A DNA stretch of 12,026 nucleotides from a bacterium (GTDB lineage: Bacteria > SZUA-79 > Acidulodesulfobacterales > Acidulodesulfobacteraceae). Location of the stretch: assembly GCA_021806125.1 (NCBI GenBank), contig JAJZYC010000031.1:1-12026 (forward strand), given 5' to 3'. The translations under genes and the position numbers were made by a program. Numbering within the stretch: position 1 is the first letter of the stretch; each line of letters starts with the position of its first letter. This document shows positions 5,584 to 12,026 of this stretch, piece by piece. The notes under the pieces are model-generated. The model did no database searches. It was not told the origin of the DNA and saw only the letters and a list, made by a program, of their open reading frames with translations.

Positions 5584-6510
5584 TTAAATTATCTTTATTT
5601 CCGTATTTAGTTTAATTCCCCTATGCGATAACGCCTTTTCCTGAATATTTTTTATTAAAGACACGATATCGTCCGGCTTTGCGCCGCCTTTATTGACTAT
5701 AAAGTTAGCGTGTTTTTCCGAAACTGAAACGCCGCCGATGGAAAAACCCTTAAATCCTATTTCTTCTATGACCTTTCCGGCAGAAACGCCTGACGGATTT
5801 TTGAAAATACATCCTAAAGAAAATTCACCGAGCGGCTGCGACAATTTTCTTTTTTTGAAAACCTCGATATTCTCCTTTATCTTTGACGCGGATGAACCAT
5901 AAAGTTTCAGGTACACTTTGGTAATGAAGTAATCGCATTTAATGCCGCCTATTTCTAAACTGCGGTATGAAAATTTCAAATCGTTATTCCCGATAATATA
6001 TTTTACCCCTTTATCCGTTATAATTTCCACGGCATAGATAATATTTCCTATTACGCTTTCTTTCGAACCTGCGTTCATTCTTACCGCCCCGCCGGCAGTG
6101 CCGGGTATCCCGTAAAAAAATTCGCATCCGCCCATGTTGTTTTTTATTGCATAGTTTAAAATCTTCGACAGGGGTATTCCGGCGCCGGCCTCTAAAACGA
6201 TTTCCGACCCGTTTTTCTTGTTTTCCGACAGACTCGAGTCGAATTTTTTAAACGAAATAACGGGGAGGTATATCCTAGCAGCTTTGAAAAGAGTATTTGT
6301 CCCTCTGCCTATAATATAATAGCCGCATAAATTGGCTTTAAGCAGATTTATAACGGAAATCAACTCCGTTTCGTTTTTAGGAAATATAATCAAATCCGTC
6401 AACCCTCCTATTTTAATAGAAGAATATGCCGACATTTCTTCATTTTCCAGAAACTCTATCTCAAACTCTTTTAATCCGCTTAATAAATTTATGCGCTTTT
6501 TTTTATTCAT
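5584..6510 (-). CDS. murB: UDP-N-acetylenolpyruvoylglucosamine reductase (MurB)
   Basis: FAD enzyme that reduces UDP-GlcNAc-enolpyruvate to UDP-MurNAc with NADPH, the second committed step of peptidoglycan synthesis. The 308-residue product shows the FAD-binding segment GRGTN (68-72, with Thr where Ser is usual), PGTAGGAVRMNAG (136-148), YRSL (182-185), GCIFKNPSG (233-241), EKHANFIVN (265-273) and a final LNTEIKII whose Glu304 fits the catalytic glutamate near the C-terminus. In GCIFKNP a cysteine (Cys234) takes the place of the serine that acts as general acid in E. coli MurB (GSFFKNP). I believe this substitution is known in other type II MurB proteins. The protein looks like type II, shorter than the E. 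coli form. The ATG at 6510 follows the murC stop by 11 bp with no Shine-Dalgarno, suggesting coupling to murC. Met26 is a less likely start. Confidence 0.96.
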   Translation of the reverse strand: MNKKKRINLLSGLKEFEIEFLENEEMSAYSSIKIGGLTDLIIFPKNETELISVINLLKANLCGYYIIGRGTNTLFKAARIYLPVISFKKFDSSLSENKKNGSEIVLEAGAGIPLSKILNYAIKNNMGGCEFFYGIPGTAGGAVRMNAGSKESVIGNIIYAVEIITDKGVKYIIGNNDLKFSYRSLEIGGIKCDYFITKVYLKLYGSSASKIKENIEVFKKRKLSQPLGEFSLGCIFKNPSGVSAGKVIEEIGFKGFSIGGVSVSEKHANFIVNKGGAKPDDIVSLIKNIQEKALSHRGIKLNTEIKII

Positions 6511-6521
6511 AATTCTAAGAA

Positions 6522-7946
6522 TTAATTTTGGGCGGCTAATAATCCCTTGCCGTATGCTTCAGATGTTTTTCTATTGCCGGTTCTGGTTCTGCTGTGGACA
6601 AAATCGTCACAGCTCTTGGTTATATCTCCTGCCCCAAGAAATATTACCATTTCCCCGCCTCTCAGCATATTTTTTAAATTAGATTTTATATCCTTCCTGT
6701 TAGGAACGTAAAAAACATTCTTATAGCCTTCACGCCTCATCTTCTCCGATAATGCCATAGACGACACGCCTTCTATTTCGATTTCTCCTGCGGAATATAC
6801 ATCCGTTATTATAACAAAATCGGCAAGCCTAAGGGAGCTTACGAAATCGTCCATTAAATCTTTCATTCTTGAATATCTGTGAGGCTGGAAAACGGCGACT
6901 ATCTGCCTGTTCCAGTTTTTGGCGGCCTTAAGCGTAGCCGCTATTTCTACCGGATGATGAGCGTAATCGTCAACTACTATGAGCCTGTCGTTAGATTTTT
7001 TAATCTGAAATCTTCTTTCCACGCCATGAAAATCTTTAAGAGCTTTTTGAATAAATTCAGTTTTAATACCTAACTCTTTAGCTGTAACGATAGCGGAAAG
7101 AGCATTTAGAACATTGTGTATTCCCGGAACCGATAAATTGAATTTTCCTATTAATTTTTCACCGGAATATGCATCGAATGAAGACGAATTTTTTTCCAAC
7201 GATATGTTTAAGGCATAATAATCCGCCTTTTGTTCTATGCCGTAGGTAAAATATTTTTTGTTGATTTCCGGAAATAGAGAGCTTAATATGGGATTATCCG
7301 CACATAAAACCGCAAAACCTAGAAAAGATATGTTATTTATGAAATCTATAAACGATTTTTTTAAATTTTCTATGTTTCCGTAATAACACATATGCTCATG
7401 ATCGATATTCGTAACGACGCAATAATCGGGCTTAAGCTTCAAAAAAGAACCGTCGCTTTCATCTGCCTCTACTACCATATAATCCCCCTTGCCTACCTTT
7501 GAATGCATGCCTAAACCGAAAACTTTTCCGCCCACCACAAAAGTAGGATCAACCCCGGCTTCCCCAAGTATAGACGATATCATGGACGTAGTGGTCGTTT
7601 TGCCGTGAGAACCGGCGATAGCAATGCCTTTTTTTAAGGAAAGCAATTCCGAAAGCATTTCCGCGCGTCTGAGCACCGTCAGCTTTTTGCTTCGAGCCTC
7701 GGTTAACTCCGGATTATTTTCCTGAATAGCCGTAGAATAGACTACTATCTCAGCCTCATTAATATTTTCGGAACTGTGTCCTATGAAAACCCTGCCGCCG
7801 ATAGATTCAATTTTTTCTATAGTCTGACTATATTCTATATCGGAACCCGTAACCGAATAACCCAAATTAATGAGAACTTCGGCTATACCGCTCATGCCGG
7901 AACCTCCGATACCGATAAGATGAATCTTTTTGACGCCGTTTTTCAT
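6522..7946 (-). CDS. murC: UDP-N-acetylmuramate--L-alanine ligase (MurC)
   Basis: Cytoplasmic ATP-dependent Mur ligase that adds L-alanine to UDP-MurNAc, the first amino acid of the stem peptide. The 474-residue product has an N-terminal UDP-binding fold with GIGGSGMSG (12-20), the ATP loop GSHGKTTTT (112-120), EADESDGSF (160-168), NIDHEHMCYYG (180-190) and, in the third domain, GVERRF, DDYAHHPVEI and FQPHRYSR, all standard for MurC. DDYAHHPVEI also separates it from MurD, E and F. The C-terminus, LGAGDI and after, is complete. The start ATG overlaps the murG stop by one base in TAATG, with AAAGGAGAG just upstream, so the two are translated together. The gene sits in its usual place between murG and murB. 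Nothing is missing. Confidence 0.98.
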   Translation of the reverse strand: MKNGVKKIHLIGIGGSGMSGIAEVLINLGYSVTGSDIEYSQTIEKIESIGGRVFIGHSSENINEAEIVVYSTAIQENNPELTEARSKKLTVLRRAEMLSELLSLKKGIAIAGSHGKTTTTSMISSILGEAGVDPTFVVGGKVFGLGMHSKVGKGDYMVVEADESDGSFLKLKPDYCVVTNIDHEHMCYYGNIENLKKSFIDFINNISFLGFAVLCADNPILSSLFPEINKKYFTYGIEQKADYYALNISLEKNSSSFDAYSGEKLIGKFNLSVPGIHNVLNALSAIVTAKELGIKTEFIQKALKDFHGVERRFQIKKSNDRLIVVDDYAHHPVEIAATLKAAKNWNRQIVAVFQPHRYSRMKDLMDDFVSSLRLADFVIITDVYSAGEIEIEGVSSMALSEKMRREGYKNVFYVPNRKDIKSNLKNMLRGGEMVIFLGAGDITKSCDDFVHSRTRTGNRKTSEAYGKGLLAAQN

Positions 7947-9049
7947 TATTTCTCTCCTTTATTTAATATTATGCCTGCTATTTCCAAAGCAGAGTCTCTA
8001 ACCGGAAATATTTTTAAATTTTCATGCATATCTTTTAACAAATCTCTATTATAAAATATTTTGCGGATTGTTTGTAATAAATCTTTAGAAAGTTCTTCAT
8101 CGTCTTTGAGCACATAAAAACACCCTTTGTCCGAAAACGCAGAGGCGTTTTTTTCTTGATGATTTTTGGCTGCAAAAGGATACGGCACCAAAATCGCCGG
8201 CTTTCTCAATAAAACAAGTTCGGACAGAGTGCCTGCTCCTGCCCTGCATATAACGATGTCGCTTGCTAAATAATAATTTTCTATAGCGTCGGTAAACGTA
8301 AAAACTTCGTATCCGCTTATTTTTGCTCTCTTATAAAAATTTTCGACCTTTTCTATATCCCGTTCGCCTGTTTGATGATACACGTTTATGTTATAGGATA
8401 TTTCTTCATCGAGCATAGACAGCATATTCATAAACGCTTTATTAAGGGAAGATGCTCCCTGGGAACCTCCGAAAACAAATATACTTAATTTTTTTTTATT
8501 TGTAAATTCATTTTTTTGGGCCGCTCCGGATACGGCTAGTTTATAGATTTTTTCTCTTACGGGATTTCCCGTTGTCATAACGCGTGAAGAACGTAAATAT
8601 TCTTTTGTTTCTTCAAAAGAGGCAAAAACTGTTATTCCTAAAAACGCCAGTATTTTATTAGAAAGCCCAGGCTCCGCATTCTGCTCCATAACGCCGCACT
8701 CTATTTTTTTTAATCTCGCCGCGATAAGCGGAATTAAAGAAATATATCCTCCCAACCCCAGAACATAATCAGGTTTTATATTGCGGTAAATAGAATTTAC
8801 CCTTTTTGCCGCGCCGAATAGCCCTATTAAAGAATTTAGCTTATCCATAAAACTTTTTCCTGAAAATCCCTTTACGTTTATTATAAATAATTCAAAACCC
8901 CAGTCATTTTTAATCCTGTTTTCTATACCTCTTTCGGTTCCTATAAAATAAACTTTTATTCCGCAGTCCAAACTTTTTAATTTTTCATAAACCGCAATGC
9001 CTGGAAATAAATGCCCTCCTGTTCCTCCGCCAGCAATTATGATATTCAT
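7946..9049 (-). CDS. murG: Lipid II synthase MurG (UDP-GlcNAc transferase)
   Basis: Peripheral membrane GT28/GT-B glycosyltransferase that adds GlcNAc to lipid I on the cytoplasmic face, making lipid II. The 367-residue product has the N-terminal glycine loop GGGTGGH (7-13), LGLGGY (97-102), EQNAEPGLSN (122-131, the family's QN..PG.aN pattern), GNPVR (161-165), the second glycine loop FGGSQGA (193-199), CRAGAGTLSE (268-277) with the conserved glutamate that contacts the sugar nucleotide, and NHQEKNA (296-302). These are the full family set at normal length. The ATG overlaps the ftsW stop by one base (TAATG). An AAGGGG stretch stands 11 nt upstream, a rather distant ribosome site, so coupling to ftsW probably matters. 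It lies between ftsW and murC as in most dcw clusters. Confidence 0.97.
   Translation of the reverse strand: MNIIIAGGGTGGHLFPGIAVYEKLKSLDCGIKVYFIGTERGIENRIKNDWGFELFIINVKGFSGKSFMDKLNSLIGLFGAAKRVNSIYRNIKPDYVLGLGGYISLIPLIAARLKKIECGVMEQNAEPGLSNKILAFLGITVFASFEETKEYLRSSRVMTTGNPVREKIYKLAVSGAAQKNEFTNKKKLSIFVFGGSQGASSLNKAFMNMLSMLDEEISYNINVYHQTGERDIEKVENFYKRAKISGYEVFTFTDAIENYYLASDIVICRAGAGTLSELVLLRKPAILVPYPFAAKNHQEKNASAFSDKGCFYVLKDDEELSKDLLQTIRKIFYNRDLLKDMHENLKIFPVRDSALEIAGIILNKGEK
7951..7960 (-). promoter_or_regulatory. Ribosome binding site of murC at the TAATG junction
   Basis: AAAGGAGAGA on the minus strand, with its AGGAG core at 7954-7958, lies 7 nt before the murC ATG inside the last murG codons. 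It fixes the murC start at 7946, where the murG TAA and the murC ATG share one base. Confidence 0.7.
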
Positions 9050-10179
9050 TAAATATTTTTCCCCTTAAGGCTTTGAGAAGATATATTAAGCAAAATGCCT
9101 ATGCCGATACACGAAGCAAGCAAAGAACTGCCGCCGTAGCTTATGAAGGGCAGGGCAAGCCCTTTCGTCGGCAGTAAATCCAAAACTACTCCGATATTTA
9201 TAAAAGCGCTTAACGCTATAAGGCAGGTGATTCCGTAAGCAAGATAAGTTCCAAAAAGATCCGGCGCATGTATCGCAATTTTTAACCCCCTGTACGCCAT
9301 CACAAGATAAAGAATTATAAATATAAACACTCCTATAAATCCAAGCTCTTCTCCTACGGTAGAAAATATAAAATCCGAATAAGGGGTCGGCAGGAAAAAC
9401 AATTTTTCTTTTCCGTTGCCCAAACCCATCCCGAAAAAACCGCCTCTTGCGAATGCATATAAAGACTGTATTATTTGAAAACCTATACCGGACTTATCGT
9501 GAAACGGGTGAAGAAAGGCGAGTATCCTGTCTCTTCTGTACGCCACGGTAAAAATCAGAAAATATGCCGCAACACTGCCTAAAGCGGCCGTAATAATAAG
9601 ATAAATAAGGGTTACTCCTCCTGCAAACAACATTATGAACGTTATGACGAATAGAATGAAGCTAGTCCCGAAATCGGGCTCTTTTAAAAGTAAAATATCT
9701 AAAAAACCCATAAATATAAAAGGGCTTATGAACATAAGCGAATAAGGGTTATTATCCAGTATATCCTTTCTTTTTTCTAAAAAATTAGCCAGATATACTA
9801 TAAAAAAAATCTTCAAAAATTCGGAGGGCTGTATGCTGAAAATCCTGAAATTGACCCATCTTCTGGAGCCTCCAGCGTCTATGCCTATGTGCGGGATAAA
9901 TACCAGAAACATTAGAATTATTATTCCTAACAAAATAATCTTATAAAACGATTTTAAAATATGGTAATCGTTATGCATTAAATACCATATAAAAAGTCCG
10001 GACACGGCAACGTATATACCCTGCCTTATAATAAAATGATAGCTGTCGCCGTATTGGACTATGGAAATCATCGCGCTTGTCGAATAGACCATAACAAGTC
10101 CGGCCGCTATAAGCAGTATAGCAGTTAAAAATAATGTTATATCGTATTTTCTTATAAAAATCTTTCCGTAATTAATCAT
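9049..10179 (-). CDS. ftsW: Septal SEDS peptidoglycan glycosyltransferase FtsW
   Basis: Polytopic inner-membrane protein of the SEDS family that polymerises lipid II into septal glycan strands together with its class B penicillin-binding protein partner (FtsI). The 376-residue product is highly hydrophobic with about ten membrane segments beginning near residue 13. Family patterns seen are GSRRWVNF (104-111), IQPSEFLK (116-123), KEPDFGTSF (166-174), GIGFQIIQSL (231-240), GGFFGMGLGNGKEK (246-259), PYSDFIFSTVGEELG (266-280) and GLALPFISYGGSS (340-352). Asp269 in PYSDF corresponds to the catalytic aspartate of SEDS enzymes. RodA is the alternative by sequence, but the position between murD and murG argues for FtsW. 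The start ATG overlaps the murD stop by 4 bases (ATGA), indicating coupled translation; only a weak GGA stretch precedes it. Confidence 0.95.
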   Translation of the reverse strand: MINYGKIFIRKYDITLFLTAILLIAAGLVMVYSTSAMISIVQYGDSYHFIIRQGIYVAVSGLFIWYLMHNDYHILKSFYKIILLGIIILMFLVFIPHIGIDAGGSRRWVNFRIFSIQPSEFLKIFFIVYLANFLEKRKDILDNNPYSLMFISPFIFMGFLDILLLKEPDFGTSFILFVITFIMLFAGGVTLIYLIITAALGSVAAYFLIFTVAYRRDRILAFLHPFHDKSGIGFQIIQSLYAFARGGFFGMGLGNGKEKLFFLPTPYSDFIFSTVGEELGFIGVFIFIILYLVMAYRGLKIAIHAPDLFGTYLAYGITCLIALSAFINIGVVLDLLPTKGLALPFISYGGSSLLASCIGIGILLNISSQSLKGKNI

Positions 10180-11576
10180 ATTTTATCCGTGAAATTATCT
10201 TTTAACTGCAGGTAGCATTTTTTAAATACATCTCCTCTTTCATTATAATCCCTGAACATATCGAAACTGGAGGAAGCGGGAGAAAGCAGTACCGTCCCTG
10301 CGGCATCCGCCGCCGTATTATTTTTTAAAAAATCGAACGACTTCTTAACGGCGTCTTTCATATCGTCCGCCTTTAGCAGTTCTATATGCCCCCGTAAAAC
10401 ATCCTGCAATATGTCTTTTGTTTCGCCCATCAAAACACATGCTCTTACACTGTTCTTTATAGGCTGAATCATATATTCGTAATTAAACCCCTTGTCTTTG
10501 CCACCCAGTATAAGAACTATATTCCTGTCCTTCCCGGCGCCTAACGATTCAAGAGCGCTTATTACCGCGGCCGGATTGGTTGCCTTCGAATCGTCGTAAA
10601 ATTCTATATTTTCGATATTCCCTATATATTCAACTCTGTGTCTCAAAAGTTTATATTCTTCGAACGCCGTTTCTATAATATCGGGAGAAATTCCGTATAA
10701 CATTAAAGAGCATGCCGCCGCCATCATATCGCTTATAACGAATTTTCTTTTATCTTTTACGTTTTTCAAAGATATAGAAGCGTTAAAACCGCAAAGAGCC
10801 TTAAGCCTTAAATTAACGGCATCGTCTTTATAGTAAACGTCGCATTTGTTTTCGTCAAATCCGTACAAAACGGCGTTTGAACCGGTAACGCCTTTTAAAA
10901 TAGACGAATTGCGGTCATCGTAATTCAGTACTGCTATATCGCTGTACTTAAGATTTTTAAACAATTTATATTTTGTAAGCCTGTATTCGTCGAAATTCTC
11001 GTATCTGTCTAAATGGTCGTCCTCGACATTTAGCAGTACGGCGATATCGGGTTTAAAGTCATAAACCCACTCCAGTTGGAAACTCGATATTTCCAGAATA
11101 AAATCTCTATAATCCTTTATTCCGGAAATAAAGGGGACTCCCAGATTGCCTCCCACGAACGTCTTTTCGCTTAAACCGGCTTTATCTACCGCGCTTTTGC
11201 AGAGAGTCGCCGTTGTAGTTTTTCCGTTAGTTCCGGTAACGGCAATAATTTTCGGATTATTTTTTAATTCATTATAGGCAAATTCTATCTCGCTATAAAC
11301 TGGAATATTACGGCTTTTCAACATTAAAATAATTTTGTGGCTTCTTTCTATTCCGGGGCTGACTATGCACCGCTTAATATTCTCAAAATATTTTCCGAAT
11401 AAAATCTCCTCGTTTGTTTTATTAAAAAACAAAACGTTTTCGCCAAGCAGTCCGTTGACTTCGGCAATATCGTCGTATATCAAGGTCTGCCCGTTTCCGC
11501 GGCAACCATTTGCGCCCGCTATATAATCGTAAAGCGCCCTGCCCGTTTTCCCGTAACCCAGAATTAAAGTGCTCAT
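10176..11576 (-). CDS. murD: UDP-N-acetylmuramoyl-L-alanine--D-glutamate ligase (MurD)
   Basis: Cytoplasmic Mur ligase that adds D-glutamate to UDP-MurNAc-L-Ala. Numbered from the start chosen here (466 residues), it has an N-terminal Rossmann fold beginning STLILGYGKTGRAL, the ATP loop GTNGKTTTA (115-123), ILEISSFQLE (160-169, the SSFQL pattern typical of MurD), NVEDDHLDRY (183-192), HRVE (313-316), DDSKATN (328-334), LGGKDKG (357-363) and a C-terminal LLSPASSSFDMFRDYNERG. All core motifs are present. The frame is open 63 bases further upstream to an ATG at 11639, but that would put 21 residues, unlike the family, inside mraY. The ATG at 11576 has TGAGGA 7 nt upstream, overlaps the mraY TAA by one base in TAATG as at other junctions here, and puts the Rossmann motif at the N-terminus. 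It is therefore preferred. Confidence 0.97.
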   Translation of the reverse strand: MSTLILGYGKTGRALYDYIAGANGCRGNGQTLIYDDIAEVNGLLGENVLFFNKTNEEILFGKYFENIKRCIVSPGIERSHKIILMLKSRNIPVYSEIEFAYNELKNNPKIIAVTGTNGKTTTATLCKSAVDKAGLSEKTFVGGNLGVPFISGIKDYRDFILEISSFQLEWVYDFKPDIAVLLNVEDDHLDRYENFDEYRLTKYKLFKNLKYSDIAVLNYDDRNSSILKGVTGSNAVLYGFDENKCDVYYKDDAVNLRLKALCGFNASISLKNVKDKRKFVISDMMAAACSLMLYGISPDIIETAFEEYKLLRHRVEYIGNIENIEFYDDSKATNPAAVISALESLGAGKDRNIVLILGGKDKGFNYEYMIQPIKNSVRACVLMGETKDILQDVLRGHIELLKADDMKDAVKKSFDFLKNNTAADAAGTVLLSPASSSFDMFRDYNERGDVFKKCYLQLKDNFTDKI

Positions 11577-12026
11577 TAAAAAATCCTCAGTTTTAGCGTA
11601 GAAAGAGCGAATATGGTCAATATCAATGAAATAATCCACAGCCTTATTACTATCTTAGACTCCGGCACGCCTTCTATTTCAAAATGATGATGAATAGGCG
11701 CCATTTTAAATATTCTTTTTTTCCGAAGTTTATAAGAACCCACCTGAAATATGACGCTTAACGCCTCGAGTACGAATACGAAACCTATTATAACAAGCAG
11801 TATTTCCTGCTGCGAAACTATTGCCACGTATCCGAGAATAGCACCAAGCGATATCGAACCGGTATCTCCCATAAAAACGGATGCAGGATAAGAATTAAAC
11901 CATAAGAAGCCTATCGAAGCTCCGAACAGGGAAGCGCATAAAATAACTACTTCGCCGATATTTTTCATATAAGGTATGGACAGATAGTTCGCGAATTTAT
12001 AATTGGATGCGGCATAGGAGAATATA
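11576..12026 (-). CDS. mraY: Phospho-N-acetylmuramoyl-pentapeptide transferase MraY, C-terminal part, cut by right edge
   Basis: Integral membrane enzyme that moves phospho-MurNAc-pentapeptide from UDP to undecaprenyl phosphate, making lipid I. The frame stays open to the window edge, giving 149 visible residues (about 40% of the usual 360) before the TAA at 11576-11578. The 5' part with the two adjacent catalytic aspartates is off-window. Seen here are ANYLSIPY, GFLWFNSYPASVFMGDTGS with the third catalytic aspartate (visible residue 54), FVLEALSVIFQV, and MAPIHHHFE with the histidine triplet (visible 112-114) that contacts the nucleotide substrate. A final membrane segment and the usual short basic end, TLKLRIF, follow. 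An internal ATG at 11968 is not a start, because family sequence (FSYAASNYKFANYLSIPY) continues upstream of it. The stop overlaps the murD ATG by one base. Confidence 0.97.
   Translation of the reverse strand, partial: IFSYAASNYKFANYLSIPYMKNIGEVVILCASLFGASIGFLWFNSYPASVFMGDTGSISLGAILGYVAIVSQQEILLVIIGFVFVLEALSVIFQVGSYKLRKKRIFKMAPIHHHFEIEGVPESKIVIRLWIISLILTIFALSTLKLRIF
11584..11589 (-). promoter_or_regulatory. Ribosome binding site that decides the murD start
   Basis: TGAGGA on the minus strand ends 7 nt before the ATG at 11576. It lies inside the last codons of mraY and supports the short murD start over the longer in-frame one at 11639. Confidence 0.65.

Noticed and set aside
6511..6523. Perfect 13-bp palindrome AATTCTAAGAATT at the murC/murB junction
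   Set aside because: It is short and A/T-rich. As RNA it could form only a very weak hairpin, and such palindromes are expected by chance in this base composition.
1..12026. A novel defence, mobile or biosynthetic system in the window
   Set aside because: All but two genes are canonical dcw members in canonical order. No transposase, integrase, repeat array, tRNA or composition change was seen.

Overview
The window is the downstream (3') part of a dcw (division and cell wall) cluster from an AT-rich bacterium. On the minus strand, in transcription order from the right edge, the genes are mraY (3' part only), murD, ftsW, murG, murC, murB, ddl, ftsQ, ftsA and ftsZ, followed by a small ModE-type winged-helix regulator gene. 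A partial radical SAM gene enters from the left edge on the plus strand and meets the regulator gene tail to tail.

Organism: the gene order mraY-murD-ftsW-murG-murC-murB-ddl-ftsQ-ftsA-ftsZ and the FtsZ tail ending in DIPTFMRKQAD fit a Gram-negative lineage of proteobacterial type. A radical SAM protein of the B12-binding TIGR03960-like kind next to the cluster would fit a deltaproteobacterial-like, probably anaerobic, organism. AT-rich members such as the Sva0485/Acidulodesulfobacterales group come to mind. That placement is a guess from style, not a demonstrated assignment.

Layout: bases 1-917 hold the radical SAM C-terminal part. Bases 875-1252 (minus) hold the ModE-like gene, which overlaps the radical SAM gene by 43 bp and starts 5 bp after the ftsZ stop. 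Bases 1258-12026 (minus) hold the dcw genes. Coding is very tight: TAATG stop/start junctions occur at mraY/murD, ftsW/murG and murG/murC, an ATGA junction at murD/ftsW, and a 29-bp overlap at ddl/ftsQ. The only gap above about 35 bp is the 70 bp before ftsZ, which carries two perfect TATAAT hexamers inside a 12-bp tandem duplication and is the best candidate for a local ftsZ promoter. No stretch over 300 bp lacks a gene, and I saw no RNA gene, CRISPR array or mobile element.

How the genes work together: MurB, MurC, MurD and Ddl make UDP-MurNAc-peptide parts in the cytoplasm. MraY and MurG build lipid I and lipid II on the membrane, and FtsW is the SEDS glycosyltransferase that polymerises septal glycan. 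FtsZ forms the ring, FtsA tethers it to the membrane, and FtsQ links the ring to the periplasmic machinery. All these genes look intact except mraY, which is cut by the window edge. The region is largely ordinary. The points worth a second look are the regulator attached to the end of the operon, the antisense Cys/His overlap at its 3' end, and the duplicated promoter/ribosome-site unit before ftsZ.
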